NCBI RefSeq assembly: GCF_000190315.1
Contig: NC_015151.1
Span: 2,234,984 to 2,298,983 of the forward strand
DNA from: Vulcanisaeta moutnovskia 768-28
GTDB lineage: Archaea > Thermoproteota > Thermoprotei > Thermoproteales > Thermocladiaceae
Reading direction: 5' to 3'
Length of the DNA: 64,000 nucleotides
In this document: in pieces, positions 27,926 through 37,342 of the stretch
Layout: every line of letters begins with the position of its first letter
How positions within the stretch are numbered: the stretch's first letter is position 1
Position numbers and translations under genes: made by a program
Notes under the pieces: generated by a model
Told to the model about the DNA's origin: nothing
The model's database searches: none
Seen by the model: the letters and a program-made list of their open reading frames with translations, nothing else

Positions 27926-28043
27926 TAGACACTAGTGTATCCGCTTATTAATAAGTATTACTGATCTACTCTATTATTTAACAATGTATTGATTATTTAT
28001 ATAATATTTATCAAAATAGATTAATAAAATAATAATTAAGTCA

Positions 28044-28379
28044 TTATTTACCATAACTACATTCAATAATATTCTCTGGAGACGCTGACGTATAATAATT
28101 GAACAATGTATCGGCTGGATTTCTCGATACTAATATCATGACTTCCTCATTACCATTTACTAGATTAATGAAAAAGTGTATTAAATGCTCGTCATTACCC
28201 CTGTAGATTCTTGCCGTTACACCTCTATACTCGCTTACAGAGAGTACATTATTAATTACATAATTAACTAATTGCCTAATACCGTCACAACTATTATTTA
28301 TCATAAGCATTACTTGGTTTGGATTTAAATCCGAGACTCTTTTATACTCATTTCCGTGATAAACCCAAACTAATGACAT
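28044..28379 (-). CDS. Hypothetical protein
   Basis: 111 residues, not recognised. Soluble, with a strand-helix pattern (SLVWVYHGNEYKRVSDLN, then helices, then MILVSRNPADTLFNYY) and two Cys. It follows the 310-residue hypothetical gene on the same strand with a 32-bp gap, and a TATA-like ATTTATTAC lies about 26 nt upstream, so it may have its own promoter. Confidence 0.5.
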   Translation of the reverse strand: MSLVWVYHGNEYKRVSDLNPNQVMLMINNSCDGIRQLVNYVINNVLSVSEYRGVTARIYRGNDEHLIHFFINLVNGNEEVMILVSRNPADTLFNYYTSASPENIIECSYGK

Positions 28380-28411
28380 TAAATCAAAACGTGATTAATA
28401 GTAATAAATGT

Positions 28412-29344
28412 TTAACGGGCATTAAGCATGAAATTAACTATGCCACTAATTAACGACCGCCTACTAACCACGCTTTGAGACTTGCTCATTATTGTGTTAT
28501 ACCTGGGCCACTTAAAGAATATTATGTAGTCTAATTCGTTAGGAACCACGGCGAAGCCCGAATCCCTTATGTACGGCCTACTCATTATTTTATTGAAGGT
28601 CTCCACATGGGCCTCGTAATACGTGTACCTATGAATAAGTATTGCGTAGTCCATACCATCCATTAAATAACTCTCCAATGCTGATAAACCCCTATGCACT
28701 GTCTTACTTGGATCTAGCACCTTGTGCGCTATTAAGTACTTATTATTAGTTATTATGAGAACATCAATTGGATTCTTAAACACTATGGTATTCATTATAC
28801 CAAGGGATTTAACATTGATCCCAACATGCATGATCTTACCATTTAAATAATAATCAAGCTTCTTCATGTTAGATGCCAATAAGCGTGTTAGATCATCATA
28901 TGGTTCTTCAATCACCTCCTTCGAGTGCGGTAGTCTCATTATCATTGGACTTGGGTAGATAACCTCTTCATCAATAATTAGATGCCCATCATCAAAGTCA
29001 CACGCCAGGTCTAGGTTAATTTGGTCAGCAAGTGCCATCATTTGCGGTATTTCCACAAAACCATCATTATTTAGGGTAGCCACTTTATTGTTTATTAGGT
29101 CATGAATCATAGGATCAATTTCTGAGGACCAGTCAGTAATTATTACGGTACCCATTGGCGATATCTCAGCTTGAACACCCTCCATGAAACCATACTTAAC
29201 CCATTTACAAAATACTGCCTTGGTGTCTGGGCTTAATTTCGATATTTTATTGATAAGTTTTATTAAATAATCATGATTTCCATAATCCGAAGTAATTAAT
29301 TGATTAATTTCCTTTGTTGATTTACTCACTTTGTCAAATGGCAT
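28412..29344 (-). CDS. Hypothetical protein
   Basis: 310 residues from ATG 29344; the frame is open to a TTG at 29365, but a TATA-like GGTTTATTAG at about 29370-29380 favours the ATG. Not recognised. Soluble and Asp/Asn-rich, with likely mixed alpha/beta structure (GTVIITDWSSEIDPMIHDLI, VGINVKSLGIMNTIVF, DVLIITNNKYLIAHKVL). VLIITNNKYLIAHKVLD resembles a nuclease-like strand pair but no catalytic motif is secure. Confidence 0.55.
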   Translation of the reverse strand: MPFDKVSKSTKEINQLITSDYGNHDYLIKLINKISKLSPDTKAVFCKWVKYGFMEGVQAEISPMGTVIITDWSSEIDPMIHDLINNKVATLNNDGFVEIPQMMALADQINLDLACDFDDGHLIIDEEVIYPSPMIMRLPHSKEVIEEPYDDLTRLLASNMKKLDYYLNGKIMHVGINVKSLGIMNTIVFKNPIDVLIITNNKYLIAHKVLDPSKTVHRGLSALESYLMDGMDYAILIHRYTYYEAHVETFNKIMSRPYIRDSGFAVVPNELDYIIFFKWPRYNTIMSKSQSVVSRRSLISGIVNFMLNAR

Positions 29345-29552
29345 AATCAAGCCACGAGAGGCCAAAGTACTAATAAACCTTTCCCTTAAACATTAATTGA
29401 TGATGACGGCTAAATTAATGATCGGATGATTAATTATGAGCCAACTGAAAATCAGTGGCGAGAAGACCTAATCATTGATCATATAAGTCCTGGTTCATCA
29501 TCGGGAAAATAAACAAGCATTAAACTAAAATTTTAATGCATTATTAAGACCC

Positions 29553-30374
29553 GTGTTACTAACAAAGGCATTAGACGACACACCGCGTAGGATCGTAAGC
29601 CTTAACCCATCAATAACGGAGTTCCTATTCATAATAGGCGCAGGTAATAGAGTAGTTGGCACTGATGTCTGGAGCTACAGGCCTAGAGAGGCCATGAGGA
29701 CCATTAAAATAGGCTCATTTACCTCAGCGGATATTGAAGCAATTAAGAAACTGAACCCCGACTTAGTAATACTCTCATACCCAGTGCAACGGCAGCTGGT
29801 TGAACCAATGAGTAGTATTGCCTCCGTACTTGCGGTACCAATGCCCGTAAATTTAAATGCAGTAATGAGCTCCTTCGAGATGATAGGTAAGTTACTTGAC
29901 CTAGATGAGGAGACGCATAGGATAATGGGCATATACATGGACTTACTAAGGTACTCCATAGATTTAAGAGATACCTTAGTTGTTCTATCCCTAGGGGATT
30001 ACGTGATACCTTGTGAATCATCATACATAGTATCAGCACTTGATAAGGTCGGTATTAAGTACGTCAAGGGCCTTAAATGTATTGAGCTAATCACTAATAG
30101 GGATGACGTTCTAAACATAGTTAATAGGACCAATCCCCAATTAGTGATTTATGAGGGGAAGACCAAGGTATATAGACCGCAGGAAACAAATTGGATAAGT
30201 AAACCAATGCTATACACACCAAATGACACACTTGCACACTTTGGACCGAGTTTTCCACTTGATATTCAGTTGCTAATTAATGCAATAAAGAACGGAGAAA
30301 AGACCGTAAGAGGCACATCAAGCATTGTTAGGCCAAGTTTATATGATCCCTGGTATAGAATATTTTTAACTTAG
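29553..30374 (+). CDS. BtuF/TroA-like periplasmic-binding-fold protein without signal peptide
   Basis: 273 residues from GTG 29553. PRRIVSLNPSITEFLFIIGA, VVGTDVWSYRP, IGSFTSADIEAIKKLNPDLV and LVIYEG correspond to the two lobes of cobalamin/iron-siderophore binding proteins (BtuF, TroA-like fold). There is no signal peptide or lipobox: it starts LLTKALDDTPRRIVSL. It should therefore be cytoplasmic, unlike ABC-importer partners, and no ABC genes are adjacent. An MFS transporter follows after 10 bp. TATA-like AAATTTTAATG is upstream. Confidence 0.75.
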   Translation: MLLTKALDDTPRRIVSLNPSITEFLFIIGAGNRVVGTDVWSYRPREAMRTIKIGSFTSADIEAIKKLNPDLVILSYPVQRQLVEPMSSIASVLAVPMPVNLNAVMSSFEMIGKLLDLDEETHRIMGIYMDLLRYSIDLRDTLVVLSLGDYVIPCESSYIVSALDKVGIKYVKGLKCIELITNRDDVLNIVNRTNPQLVIYEGKTKVYRPQETNWISKPMLYTPNDTLAHFGPSFPLDIQLLINAIKNGEKTVRGTSSIVRPSLYDPWYRIFLT

Positions 30375-30384
30375 CCAATAGTTA

Positions 30385-31632
30385 ATGGTTTCTATGAGAG
30401 ACTCAGTTTTTTGGCGATGGGCAATTCTATTAAGTTATTGTTTCATTACGGCATCATCTCAGATGATCTGGCTTGAGTTCTCTGGAATAGCTGTTCCTCA
30501 AATGATCCTTATTTTCCACGTTAACCTACTGATGATTGGGCTCATGGTATCGATCTGGCCATTAATATCAATACCATTAGCACTCATTAGTGGAGTACTC
30601 GCTGATAGGCTTGGTTATAGATTCACTATATCATTAGGAGGCTCAATAATCGCATTATTCTCATGGTTAAGGCTTATTGCCGGTAAGGATTTCACACTAT
30701 TATTACTATTTCAGAGCTTAGCTGGTATAGGTCAAACATTCATTTACGATAGTGTCACTAAGCTCGTGGGTGAACTGTTCCCAATAAATGAACAGGCCTT
30801 GGCTAATGGCGTAGGCGCTATGAGTGAAATCTTAGGAATGGCACTCGCATTGGTAATATCACCGTTATTAGTTCCAACACCATCATATAATTACCTTATG
30901 ATAAACATAATAGTATACTCACTAATTTCTACGATATCACTCATAACCTTCATCATCATTGGCAAAACCACCTATGTGAATACGCATAGTGGTTATGAAA
31001 TTAGCACTAATATATCTATGCGTGATATAATGAGCATTATGAGGATGCGAACCATAGTAATACTCATGATATTGTTCTTCGTAGGCACAGGGATCTTCGC
31101 AGCATTAACGCAATGGATAGAACCAATACTATACTCTAGAAACATTCCTCAGATATATAGTGATTTAGCGGGTATGGTTATGTTAATTAGTGGTTCCCTT
31201 GGAATGATATTAATACCATACATATATGGTAAACTTCACACAAGGAGTTTATTCACGATAAATACATCAATATTAACACTGCTACTAATCCTATTCTCAA
31301 TAAGACTACAATACCCAATACTTTACTTCATAATTGCTGCCTTAATAGGATTCTTACTACTATCATTAGCACCACTAGGTCTTCAATTATCCCTCGAGAT
31401 TGTTGGAACAAAAATAACAGGTACAACAACGGGGTTACTAGGCTTAATGTCCGAGGCGGGTGCGTTCCTCATGGTCATAATAATTGGCGAGATCTACAGC
31501 ACCACGGAGTCACAGTTCAAAGGTAATCCATGGTTCATACCAATAATAGTAATGAGTTTACTATCCCTAGTACTTTCAATATTAAGTCTATTAATTGTCA
31601 TAGACAGAGACCAATCATCTTTTAGGACCTGA
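30385..31632 (+). CDS. MFS transporter (12-TM)
   Basis: 415 residues with about twelve membrane segments. GVLADRLGYRFTISLGG is the loop 2-3 MFS motif and FQSLAGIGQTFIYDSVTKLV is helix 4. Substrate unknown. It starts 10 bp after the BtuF-like gene, so the two are likely co-transcribed. The 3' end overlaps the convergent winged-helix gene by 18 bp. Confidence 0.78.
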   Translation: MVSMRDSVFWRWAILLSYCFITASSQMIWLEFSGIAVPQMILIFHVNLLMIGLMVSIWPLISIPLALISGVLADRLGYRFTISLGGSIIALFSWLRLIAGKDFTLLLLFQSLAGIGQTFIYDSVTKLVGELFPINEQALANGVGAMSEILGMALALVISPLLVPTPSYNYLMINIIVYSLISTISLITFIIIGKTTYVNTHSGYEISTNISMRDIMSIMRMRTIVILMILFFVGTGIFAALTQWIEPILYSRNIPQIYSDLAGMVMLISGSLGMILIPYIYGKLHTRSLFTINTSILTLLLILFSIRLQYPILYFIIAALIGFLLLSLAPLGLQLSLEIVGTKITGTTTGLLGLMSEAGAFLMVIIIGEIYSTTESQFKGNPWFIPIIVMSLLSLVLSILSLLIVIDRDQSSFRT

Positions 31633-31992
31633 CCTAACATAATTCTTCCAGACCTCACCAGCAACCTTCCTACCTATCTTCGTCAAGTCATAGTAAATAC
31701 CTCTACCACGTCTCTCGGGATTTCTTTGTTTAACCTTTAACCATGGTTTAACTGACGATGTCACCCTACCCTTAAGCGAACCCCTAAACTCCTGTAACAA
31801 GCCCAGCTGGACTAGGCGCTGAACAGCCTTCTCAACCTCATCCTCAGGCACTATTGGTCGCCAACCAGCCGCACCAAGTAATCTCCTGGCCAGCAGCCAG
31901 GGTGTGTCTGGCCCGTAGTGATATATGTGGGCTAATATCTTCTTCTCTAGATCCGTGAGCTGATCTATTACTGCGTTTATGTCATCTGGCAT
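31615..31992 (-). CDS. Winged-helix DNA-binding protein
   Basis: 125 residues. LTDLEKKILAHIYHYGPDTPW, followed by LARRLLGAAG, VEKAVQRLVQLGLLQEF and the basic wing region up to GRGIYYDLTKIGRKVAGEVW form a winged-helix fold typical of crenarchaeal transcription regulators. No ligand domain is present. Targets are unknown; the neighbouring gluconate dehydratase gene starts 1.2 kb away on the same strand. Confidence 0.7.
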   Translation of the reverse strand: MPDDINAVIDQLTDLEKKILAHIYHYGPDTPWLLARRLLGAAGWRPIVPEDEVEKAVQRLVQLGLLQEFRGSLKGRVTSSVKPWLKVKQRNPERRGRGIYYDLTKIGRKVAGEVWKNYVRSGPKR

Positions 31993-32037
31993 TTAAAAAA
32001 TGGAATTAATAACTTATTTAAATCAATAACTCCAGGA

Positions 32038-33234
32038 CTACCTATATTTTCTCCATGTACCCTTTATGACCCATACAGGCTCCTCCTCATGGAACGGCTC
32101 CATACCCTCAAATCTCATTTCATTGAGCACCTTCTCATTAACATCGATGCCAAGACCAGGTCTATTAGGCACCCTGTAATACCCATCCTCAATCCTAAAG
32201 GCGTTATTAACAAGGTCCTTCTTCCACTGGGGCCAAAATTCATAGAAGCTCTCTTGAATTAATAGGTTATACGTGCTTGCATCAAATTGGAGTGTTGCGG
32301 CATGCTGAACGGGGCCAAAGGCATTATGTGGTGCTAATTCGATACCGTATGCCTCGGTTAACGCCCTAATCCTAGTCATACCAGTGAAGCCCAGGGCATT
32401 TGTTATGTCAGGCTGTAAGACATCGACTAACCCCATCTCAAGAAGTTGTAATGCTTCCTCCACACTAATTATTCTCTCACCCACAGCAATCCTTACAGTG
32501 GGTGCGGCGGCTTTTATCTTAGCCAAACCCTCAAAATTTAGATCGGGATGAACAGGCTCCTCCACAAACAATGGATTGAACTCCTCCATGGCCTTAACCA
32601 TTCTAACGGCAGTATTCACATCAAACCTACCATGAGTCTCAATAAGTATGTCCACGTACTTACCCACAGCCTCCCTGACAGCCCTGACACGCTCAACGGC
32701 CTCCTCAAGACCCTCCTCATCCATTTGGTCAAAGTATGGACCAAAAGGATCAAACTTCATGGCCTTAAAGCCCATGGAAACAACCTCCTTAGCTCTCTTA
32801 GCAAAGTCATCCGGTGTTACGCAATCACTATACCAACCGTTTGCGTAGGCCTTAATCTTATCATTAACCAAACCACCAATTAATTGATAAATTGGCGCAC
32901 CAAGGTATTTACCCAGCAGGTCGTGTAGGGCAATATCAACGGCGCTATATGCCGTAGCCGCCTCAAATGAACGGCTAATGTAGAACTCGTGCTTATACCA
33001 CTCCCTGAATAGGTACTCAATCCTGAATGGATCCTTACCAATCATGAACCTCCTAACCTCCTCAATGGCCTTAACAACCTGGTTGACCCTAAGTGTTGGT
33101 ACTGCCTCCCCATGACCAACTTGTCCATCATTCGTGACGACTCTTATTATTATTGAGACGGAGGCCCATGGAGAGGCTTTTGCAGTTGCCAGGTCACTAA
33201 CTGGGTATATTTCTATATCCTTAATTGTGACCAT
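32038..33234 (-). CDS. gnaD: Gluconate dehydratase (enolase superfamily, MR/MLE subgroup)
   Basis: 398 residues. GHGEAVPTLRV, KAYANGWYSDCVTPDDFA, MKFDPFGPYFD, IETHGRFD, FVEEPVHPD, VGERI and APHNAFGPVQHA match closely, by memory, the Sulfolobus/Thermoproteus gluconate dehydratase of the (branched) Entner-Doudoroff pathway. Metal ligands are likely the acidic residues in the ETHGRFD, EEP and GER segments; the catalytic His is in PHNAFG. It dehydrates gluconate to 2-keto-3-deoxygluconate; galactonate may also be used. TATA-like ACTTAAATATAGG lies about 25-30 nt upstream. Divergent from an MFS transporter that may carry the substrate. Confidence 0.85.
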   Translation of the reverse strand: MVTIKDIEIYPVSDLATAKASPWASVSIIIRVVTNDGQVGHGEAVPTLRVNQVVKAIEEVRRFMIGKDPFRIEYLFREWYKHEFYISRSFEAATAYSAVDIALHDLLGKYLGAPIYQLIGGLVNDKIKAYANGWYSDCVTPDDFAKRAKEVVSMGFKAMKFDPFGPYFDQMDEEGLEEAVERVRAVREAVGKYVDILIETHGRFDVNTAVRMVKAMEEFNPLFVEEPVHPDLNFEGLAKIKAAAPTVRIAVGERIISVEEALQLLEMGLVDVLQPDITNALGFTGMTRIRALTEAYGIELAPHNAFGPVQHAATLQFDASTYNLLIQESFYEFWPQWKKDLVNNAFRIEDGYYRVPNRPGLGIDVNEKVLNEMRFEGMEPFHEEEPVWVIKGTWRKYR

Positions 33235-33312
33235 ATAGTCCTGATAATGCCCCTATATTTAAGTTTGGTTTTGTAATAAAGATTTAAAGCGACTAATTGT
33301 AATGACACCTTA

Positions 33313-34749
33313 ATGGATAGGGTGCAATTCATTGTATTAACGCTACTCACCCTGGCATCATTTATGACTGCATTGGATAGCACAATAGTTGTCCTTGCAA
33401 TACCCGTAATGCTAACGGCATTACACACCGACTTATCAATACTTGTCTGGGTAATACTAATTTACATACTCGCTGTCACAATATTCTCAACACAGTTAGG
33501 AAAGCTCGGCGATCTAAGGGGTAGAGCCAAGATGTTCAATATAGGCGTAATACTGTTTGGTGTAGGTAGTGCATTATGTGGTTTATCAACCAATGCCATA
33601 GAGCTTATTGGATTCCGAACAGTACAGGCATTTGGAGGCTCGCTCATGTCTAGTAATACCATGGCCATAGCCAGTGATTACTTTAAGCCCGAGGAGAGAG
33701 GGTTCGTGTTTGGAACCACGTCAATGGGTTGGAACCTGGGTGCCGTGGCTGGTATACTGGCTGGCGGTATCATAACAACATTTATTGGTTGGAGGTGGAT
33801 ATTCTACATTAACGTGCCAATAGCCATAATCAGCTTCATAACGGGCTTAGCATACCTAAGGGACAGGGGTATTAGGGTTAGGCAGGAGTTTGATATATAT
33901 GGCGCAATAACCCTTGGGCTATCCCTTGGTCTCCTATCGATGGCTGGTATAACCTACGCGGGCGTTGGCTATAACACTACCGTAGGTGTGATGATGTTGG
34001 TAGGCGTAGTCTTATTCCTGCTATTTATTTATATAGAGACCAAGACGAAGTCTCCATTAATAAGTCTGAGACTCTTCAGGATCAGGATGTTCACGCTATC
34101 AAGCTTCTCCTACTTCTTCCAGTACATGGCTAATAATGCAATACTATTCCTACTGATAATGTATTTACAGGGGGTTAGGGGGTTAAACCCATTCTACGCA
34201 TCTATATGGCTAGTTCCTGGTTACCTACTTGGCTCAATAGCGGCGACATTCGGCGGTAAATTGGCGGATAGATCCGACGCCAGGGTAATAGCCTCAATCG
34301 GCCTCACACTTCAGGCCGTGGCATACGTATTATACGACATATTACTGACGCTAACAACACCGTTTTATTACATAACAATAATAGCATCAATAAGCGGCAT
34401 TGGGGCTGGGATGTTCTTCGCAGCCAATGGTAAGATGGTGATGTTCGATGTACCGAGGGACATGTATGGAATAGCCTCGGGAACGAATAGAACCATCGGC
34501 AACATAGGCATATTACTCAGTTTCATAATTGCCATTGTAGTATCCTCAATGGCAATACCAAGAAGCATTGCCTTCCAAATATTCGTGGGATCATCAACAC
34601 TAACACCAAGCCTAATGGCACCCTTCATAAACAGCCTACACATGGCATTTAGAGCATCCCTAGCCCTAATAGTAATTGCTATAACAACCTCCTGGAGTAG
34701 GACCAGGGTACCAATGACACAACAAAGAAAGATAGTAAATAAGCCATAA
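33313..34749 (+). CDS. MFS transporter (14-TM, DHA2-like)
   Basis: 478 residues. ASFMTALDSTIVVLAIP (helix 1 motif), GKLGDLRGRAKMFNIG (motif A), RTVQAFGGSLMSS and MGWNLGAVAGILAGGIITTF (motif C-like) mark the EmrB/QacA-type subfamily. It is divergent from gnaD, with separate promoters 79 bp apart between starts; its own TATA-like GATTTAAAG sits about 26 nt before the ATG. Sugar-acid transport is possible from context, but the family mostly exports drugs. Confidence 0.8.
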   Translation: MDRVQFIVLTLLTLASFMTALDSTIVVLAIPVMLTALHTDLSILVWVILIYILAVTIFSTQLGKLGDLRGRAKMFNIGVILFGVGSALCGLSTNAIELIGFRTVQAFGGSLMSSNTMAIASDYFKPEERGFVFGTTSMGWNLGAVAGILAGGIITTFIGWRWIFYINVPIAIISFITGLAYLRDRGIRVRQEFDIYGAITLGLSLGLLSMAGITYAGVGYNTTVGVMMLVGVVLFLLFIYIETKTKSPLISLRLFRIRMFTLSSFSYFFQYMANNAILFLLIMYLQGVRGLNPFYASIWLVPGYLLGSIAATFGGKLADRSDARVIASIGLTLQAVAYVLYDILLTLTTPFYYITIIASISGIGAGMFFAANGKMVMFDVPRDMYGIASGTNRTIGNIGILLSFIIAIVVSSMAIPRSIAFQIFVGSSTLTPSLMAPFINSLHMAFRASLALIVIAITTSWSRTRVPMTQQRKIVNKP

Positions 34750-34781
34750 GTATTTTTAAGTGAGATCATCCATTATCCCCC

Positions 34782-35269
34782 ATGATAGAGCAATTACCTA
34801 AGCCCTGGTTCGATCTTAATAAGTACAGGGAGGCCAGGTTGAGGGAGGCAATGTATGAAGCTGAGCTCGCCGAGTCATTCCTAAATCAGGGACTTATGAT
34901 GAACGTAGCAGGTAGGGCATTCCAGGCATGGAAGACGCTAGAGCGGCGGCATATACTGTAGATAAGATATAATGAATTAAGGAAGTTATTCCCAGGTACA
35001 AAGAAATTAAGGGGTTTCAGAACGAGGATTGGAAAGGCTTACTGGATTGTAGCTGTTATGTCAACAACTGTGCTGAAAACAGTGGCCAGGTAATAGGCGA
35101 TGACATTGACATATACACAAACATGGCGCTATGATTGCATGAGTCCCAATACAATGGGCCAGATAAACAGGGCATACTAAGTCCATACCCAGATGATGAG
35201 TCTGCAGCCAAGGATACAAGGACATTAATAAGTAAGACTAGAGAACTTACGAAGAAGGCCGTTCAATAA
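34782..35269 (+). pseudogene. PaREP1-family protein, degenerate copy
   Basis: ATG 34782 opens IEQLPKPWFDLNKYREARLR, then EAELAESFLNQGLMMNVAGR and AFQAWKTLERRHIL before a stop at 34959. The match resumes in another frame from about 34972 (NELRKLFPGTKKLRGF, then YWIVAVMSTTVLKTVAR) to a stop near 35093, and again with a TGA inside (LHESQYNGPDKQGILSPYPD, then DESAAKDTRTLI) to TAA 35267-35269. Together the pieces cover the usual 160-residue PaREP1 layout seen in Pyrobaculum and relatives. At least one frameshift and several stops show decay. A TATA-like ATTTTTAAG sits about 26 nt before the old ATG. The tRNA-Thr gene starts 43 bp downstream. Confidence 0.75.
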
Positions 35270-35312
35270 CCATCACGAAAAGCTTAAAATTCCTCAGGGA
35301 AACAAGTGTTTC

Positions 35313-35411
<99 letters not shown>

Positions 35412-35635
35412 CGTTCGTTGTCTCTCCATTATAGTACTCTATTATATTTAATTTAACTTCTTCTAAATGATGATAGCTGGAAGGGTACTTGCCCTTTTAT
35501 TTTATAGCCTATGTGATATCCCTAGGAATAAACGCAGTAATAGAACGTGAAAAGGCCATAAAATATGAGGATAACTAACAAGTAGTGCGTTTAATTCGAA
35601 AAATATTTAAGTCACATTCTCTTTATTATCTTTTA

Positions 35636-35887
35636 ATGGGATTAATTGATGAGGTAGGTAATGCCATGCTCTGGTCAGCTATAGCTAGCTTAGTATTAAT
35701 TGCATTATCCTTTGCGTTCTCCATGGTTCCAGTCATTAAAGCCCTGCATGAGTATTCCACATTCACAGTCCTAATGGGCCTTGTCTCATTTATAATTGCT
35801 ACATATGCAGCACTAATCTATATAGTTGGCTATGTGATTGAGATTATACTTAATAAATGTATAAGAGCATGTAGAAGATGCAAATAG
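35636..35887 (+). CDS. Small membrane protein, unknown
   Basis: 83 residues from ATG 35636. The frame is open to a GTG at 35585, but the TATA-like AAATATTTAA (35601-35610) lies between them and 30 nt before the ATG, so the shorter form is preferred. Two hydrophobic helices (about 12-34 and 44-66) and a Cys/Arg-rich tail ending IRACRRCK. Not recognised. Confidence 0.5.
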   Translation: MGLIDEVGNAMLWSAIASLVLIALSFAFSMVPVIKALHEYSTFTVLMGLVSFIIATYAALIYIVGYVIEIILNKCIRACRRCK

Positions 35888-35930
35888 TTCGAGTGCTTAC
35901 TATGGTTTTTATTTACATTGACTCTTTAGT

Positions 35931-36755
35931 TTATTCTATTGATATTTCCCCCGCTGTGTCTATTCCGCACTTTATTATGTCCATCTTTGTGTTCATTAGA
36001 CATATGAGTTGTCTCATGGTTAGTGGCCCGAGTGCCTCTATTTTGCTTAGTTCGGTTTTGCCTAGTCCGTACTCCTGGGCTACCTCCTTTAGGTCTTCTG
36101 GAGTTACGTAGTCAGGTAGTGTTATTGCCCCTAGCCTCAGTATGTCGAATAGTGGTGTGTCTATCTTCGATATTAGGTTAACCACGTCTGGGAGCAACGT
36201 AATTATTATCTTGGTCGACGGTATTGCCTGCATGTTATTCCTAAATGCGTGTATGGCGTTTATGAAGTCCATGGACCTAGGATCATCCTGACTGAGTAAT
36301 CCCTCATCAATACCAATTACTAATGGCGCCATGCCCAGTAATTCCACTGCATCATTGAGTAGTTTTAGTGTTTCCATTGGTTTCAATTTTGCACTTTCAA
36401 CAACCTCATCAGGACCCGCCTTTGCAAATGCCCTAAGTAATCCCTTTATGCTCATTCTCTTCAATTTCTCCTGAATCTCCCTAACCTCACGAATATTATC
36501 TGCAAATACCGTAGAGACTATCGCTGATAAATCCCTATCCCTAACCTCAGTCATGTCGGCATACATGAATATTCCATCACCAATGCCCTCAAGACTAAGG
36601 AGCAATGTCGTTTTTCCAGTACCTGCCCTACCAATTATCGCCATTAATTGGTAATCCTCATGAACCATACCCAACAACTTCTCCCTGGCAGCCCTCCATG
36701 ACGGGCCAAGCAATCTTATACTCGAACCCCTATTAGGAACTAAGAACCTCTGCAT
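35931..36755 (-). CDS. AAA-type P-loop ATPase
   Basis: 274 residues from ATG 36755, preceded by a GGTGGT Shine-Dalgarno element. Walker A GRAGTGKTTLLLS (about residues 42-54) and Walker B-like LVIGIDEGLLS (about 147) are followed by TLLPDVVNLISKID (sensor 1 region) and a small C-terminal winged-helix-like region. This resembles archaeal STAND/ORC-like AAA ATPases, but it is shorter than Orc1/Cdc6 and lacks their motifs. It overlaps the upstream 172-residue gene, so the two form an operon and probably act together. Confidence 0.7.
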   Translation of the reverse strand: MQRFLVPNRGSSIRLLGPSWRAAREKLLGMVHEDYQLMAIIGRAGTGKTTLLLSLEGIGDGIFMYADMTEVRDRDLSAIVSTVFADNIREVREIQEKLKRMSIKGLLRAFAKAGPDEVVESAKLKPMETLKLLNDAVELLGMAPLVIGIDEGLLSQDDPRSMDFINAIHAFRNNMQAIPSTKIIITLLPDVVNLISKIDTPLFDILRLGAITLPDYVTPEDLKEVAQEYGLGKTELSKIEALGPLTMRQLICLMNTKMDIIKCGIDTAGEISIE

Positions 36756-37251
36756 CACCCACCACCTTTACCAGACCATAGTATGATGAACCAATTTTTA
36801 ACCTGCGGGAACCACCATGCGCAAACACAAATCTACCTCTGTGAAACTTAATCACCTTAACCAGGAATTCCTCAGCCTCCTTAGTTGGTACATTGAGCCT
36901 ACCCTCTATGTACTTAATAACATCACCAATATCCGCATAGCCAGACAGTGGATTTGCCAACTTCCTAATGCCTTCAATGACCAGCGTTAGTGGGTCGACA
37001 TCCTCCCTGGGCGTTAATATGCTATTTACCCTATTCATCATTTCTCTATCCGTAAATATCACACTCCTACCCTGACCACTCTTAACAACCTTAGCCTTGC
37101 CAATATCCACTAGGTATTGAACAACATTATCAGGATCCTTAACCCACTTACCCAGGGTACTCATGTATGTTGTATACGCAACTCTAATGCCATCAATATC
37201 CTCCCTACCAAGCACAACTCCAATTACATACGCCAGATCCAACCTATCCAC
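36733..37251 (-). CDS. Hypothetical protein preceding the AAA ATPase
   Basis: 172 residues, not recognised. The N-terminal part (LDLAYVIGVVLGREDIDG) and the middle (VVQYLVDIGKAKVVKSGQGR followed by SVIFTD) look like a helix-turn-helix plus wing arrangement; a second similar helix-rich block follows (ADIGDVIKYIEGRLNVPTKE). Overlap with the ATPase gene is 23 bp, which suggests a two-component ATPase plus nucleic-acid-binding unit (inference). Confidence 0.55.
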   Translation of the reverse strand: MDRLDLAYVIGVVLGREDIDGIRVAYTTYMSTLGKWVKDPDNVVQYLVDIGKAKVVKSGQGRSVIFTDREMMNRVNSILTPREDVDPLTLVIEGIRKLANPLSGYADIGDVIKYIEGRLNVPTKEAEEFLVKVIKFHRGRFVFAHGGSRRLKIGSSYYGLVKVVGDAEVLSS

Positions 37252-37342
37252 GGTATAGGTTATAATTCAGTATTAAATTATGCTATGTCTTATAATAAGT
37301 AATTATTATGTAGATAATACATGGGTATTGATATTAATAATC

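Noticed and set aside
35931..36755. Possible Orc1/Cdc6 initiator and replication origin
   Set aside because: The protein is too short and lacks Orc1/Cdc6-specific motifs, and no repeated origin boxes were found nearby.
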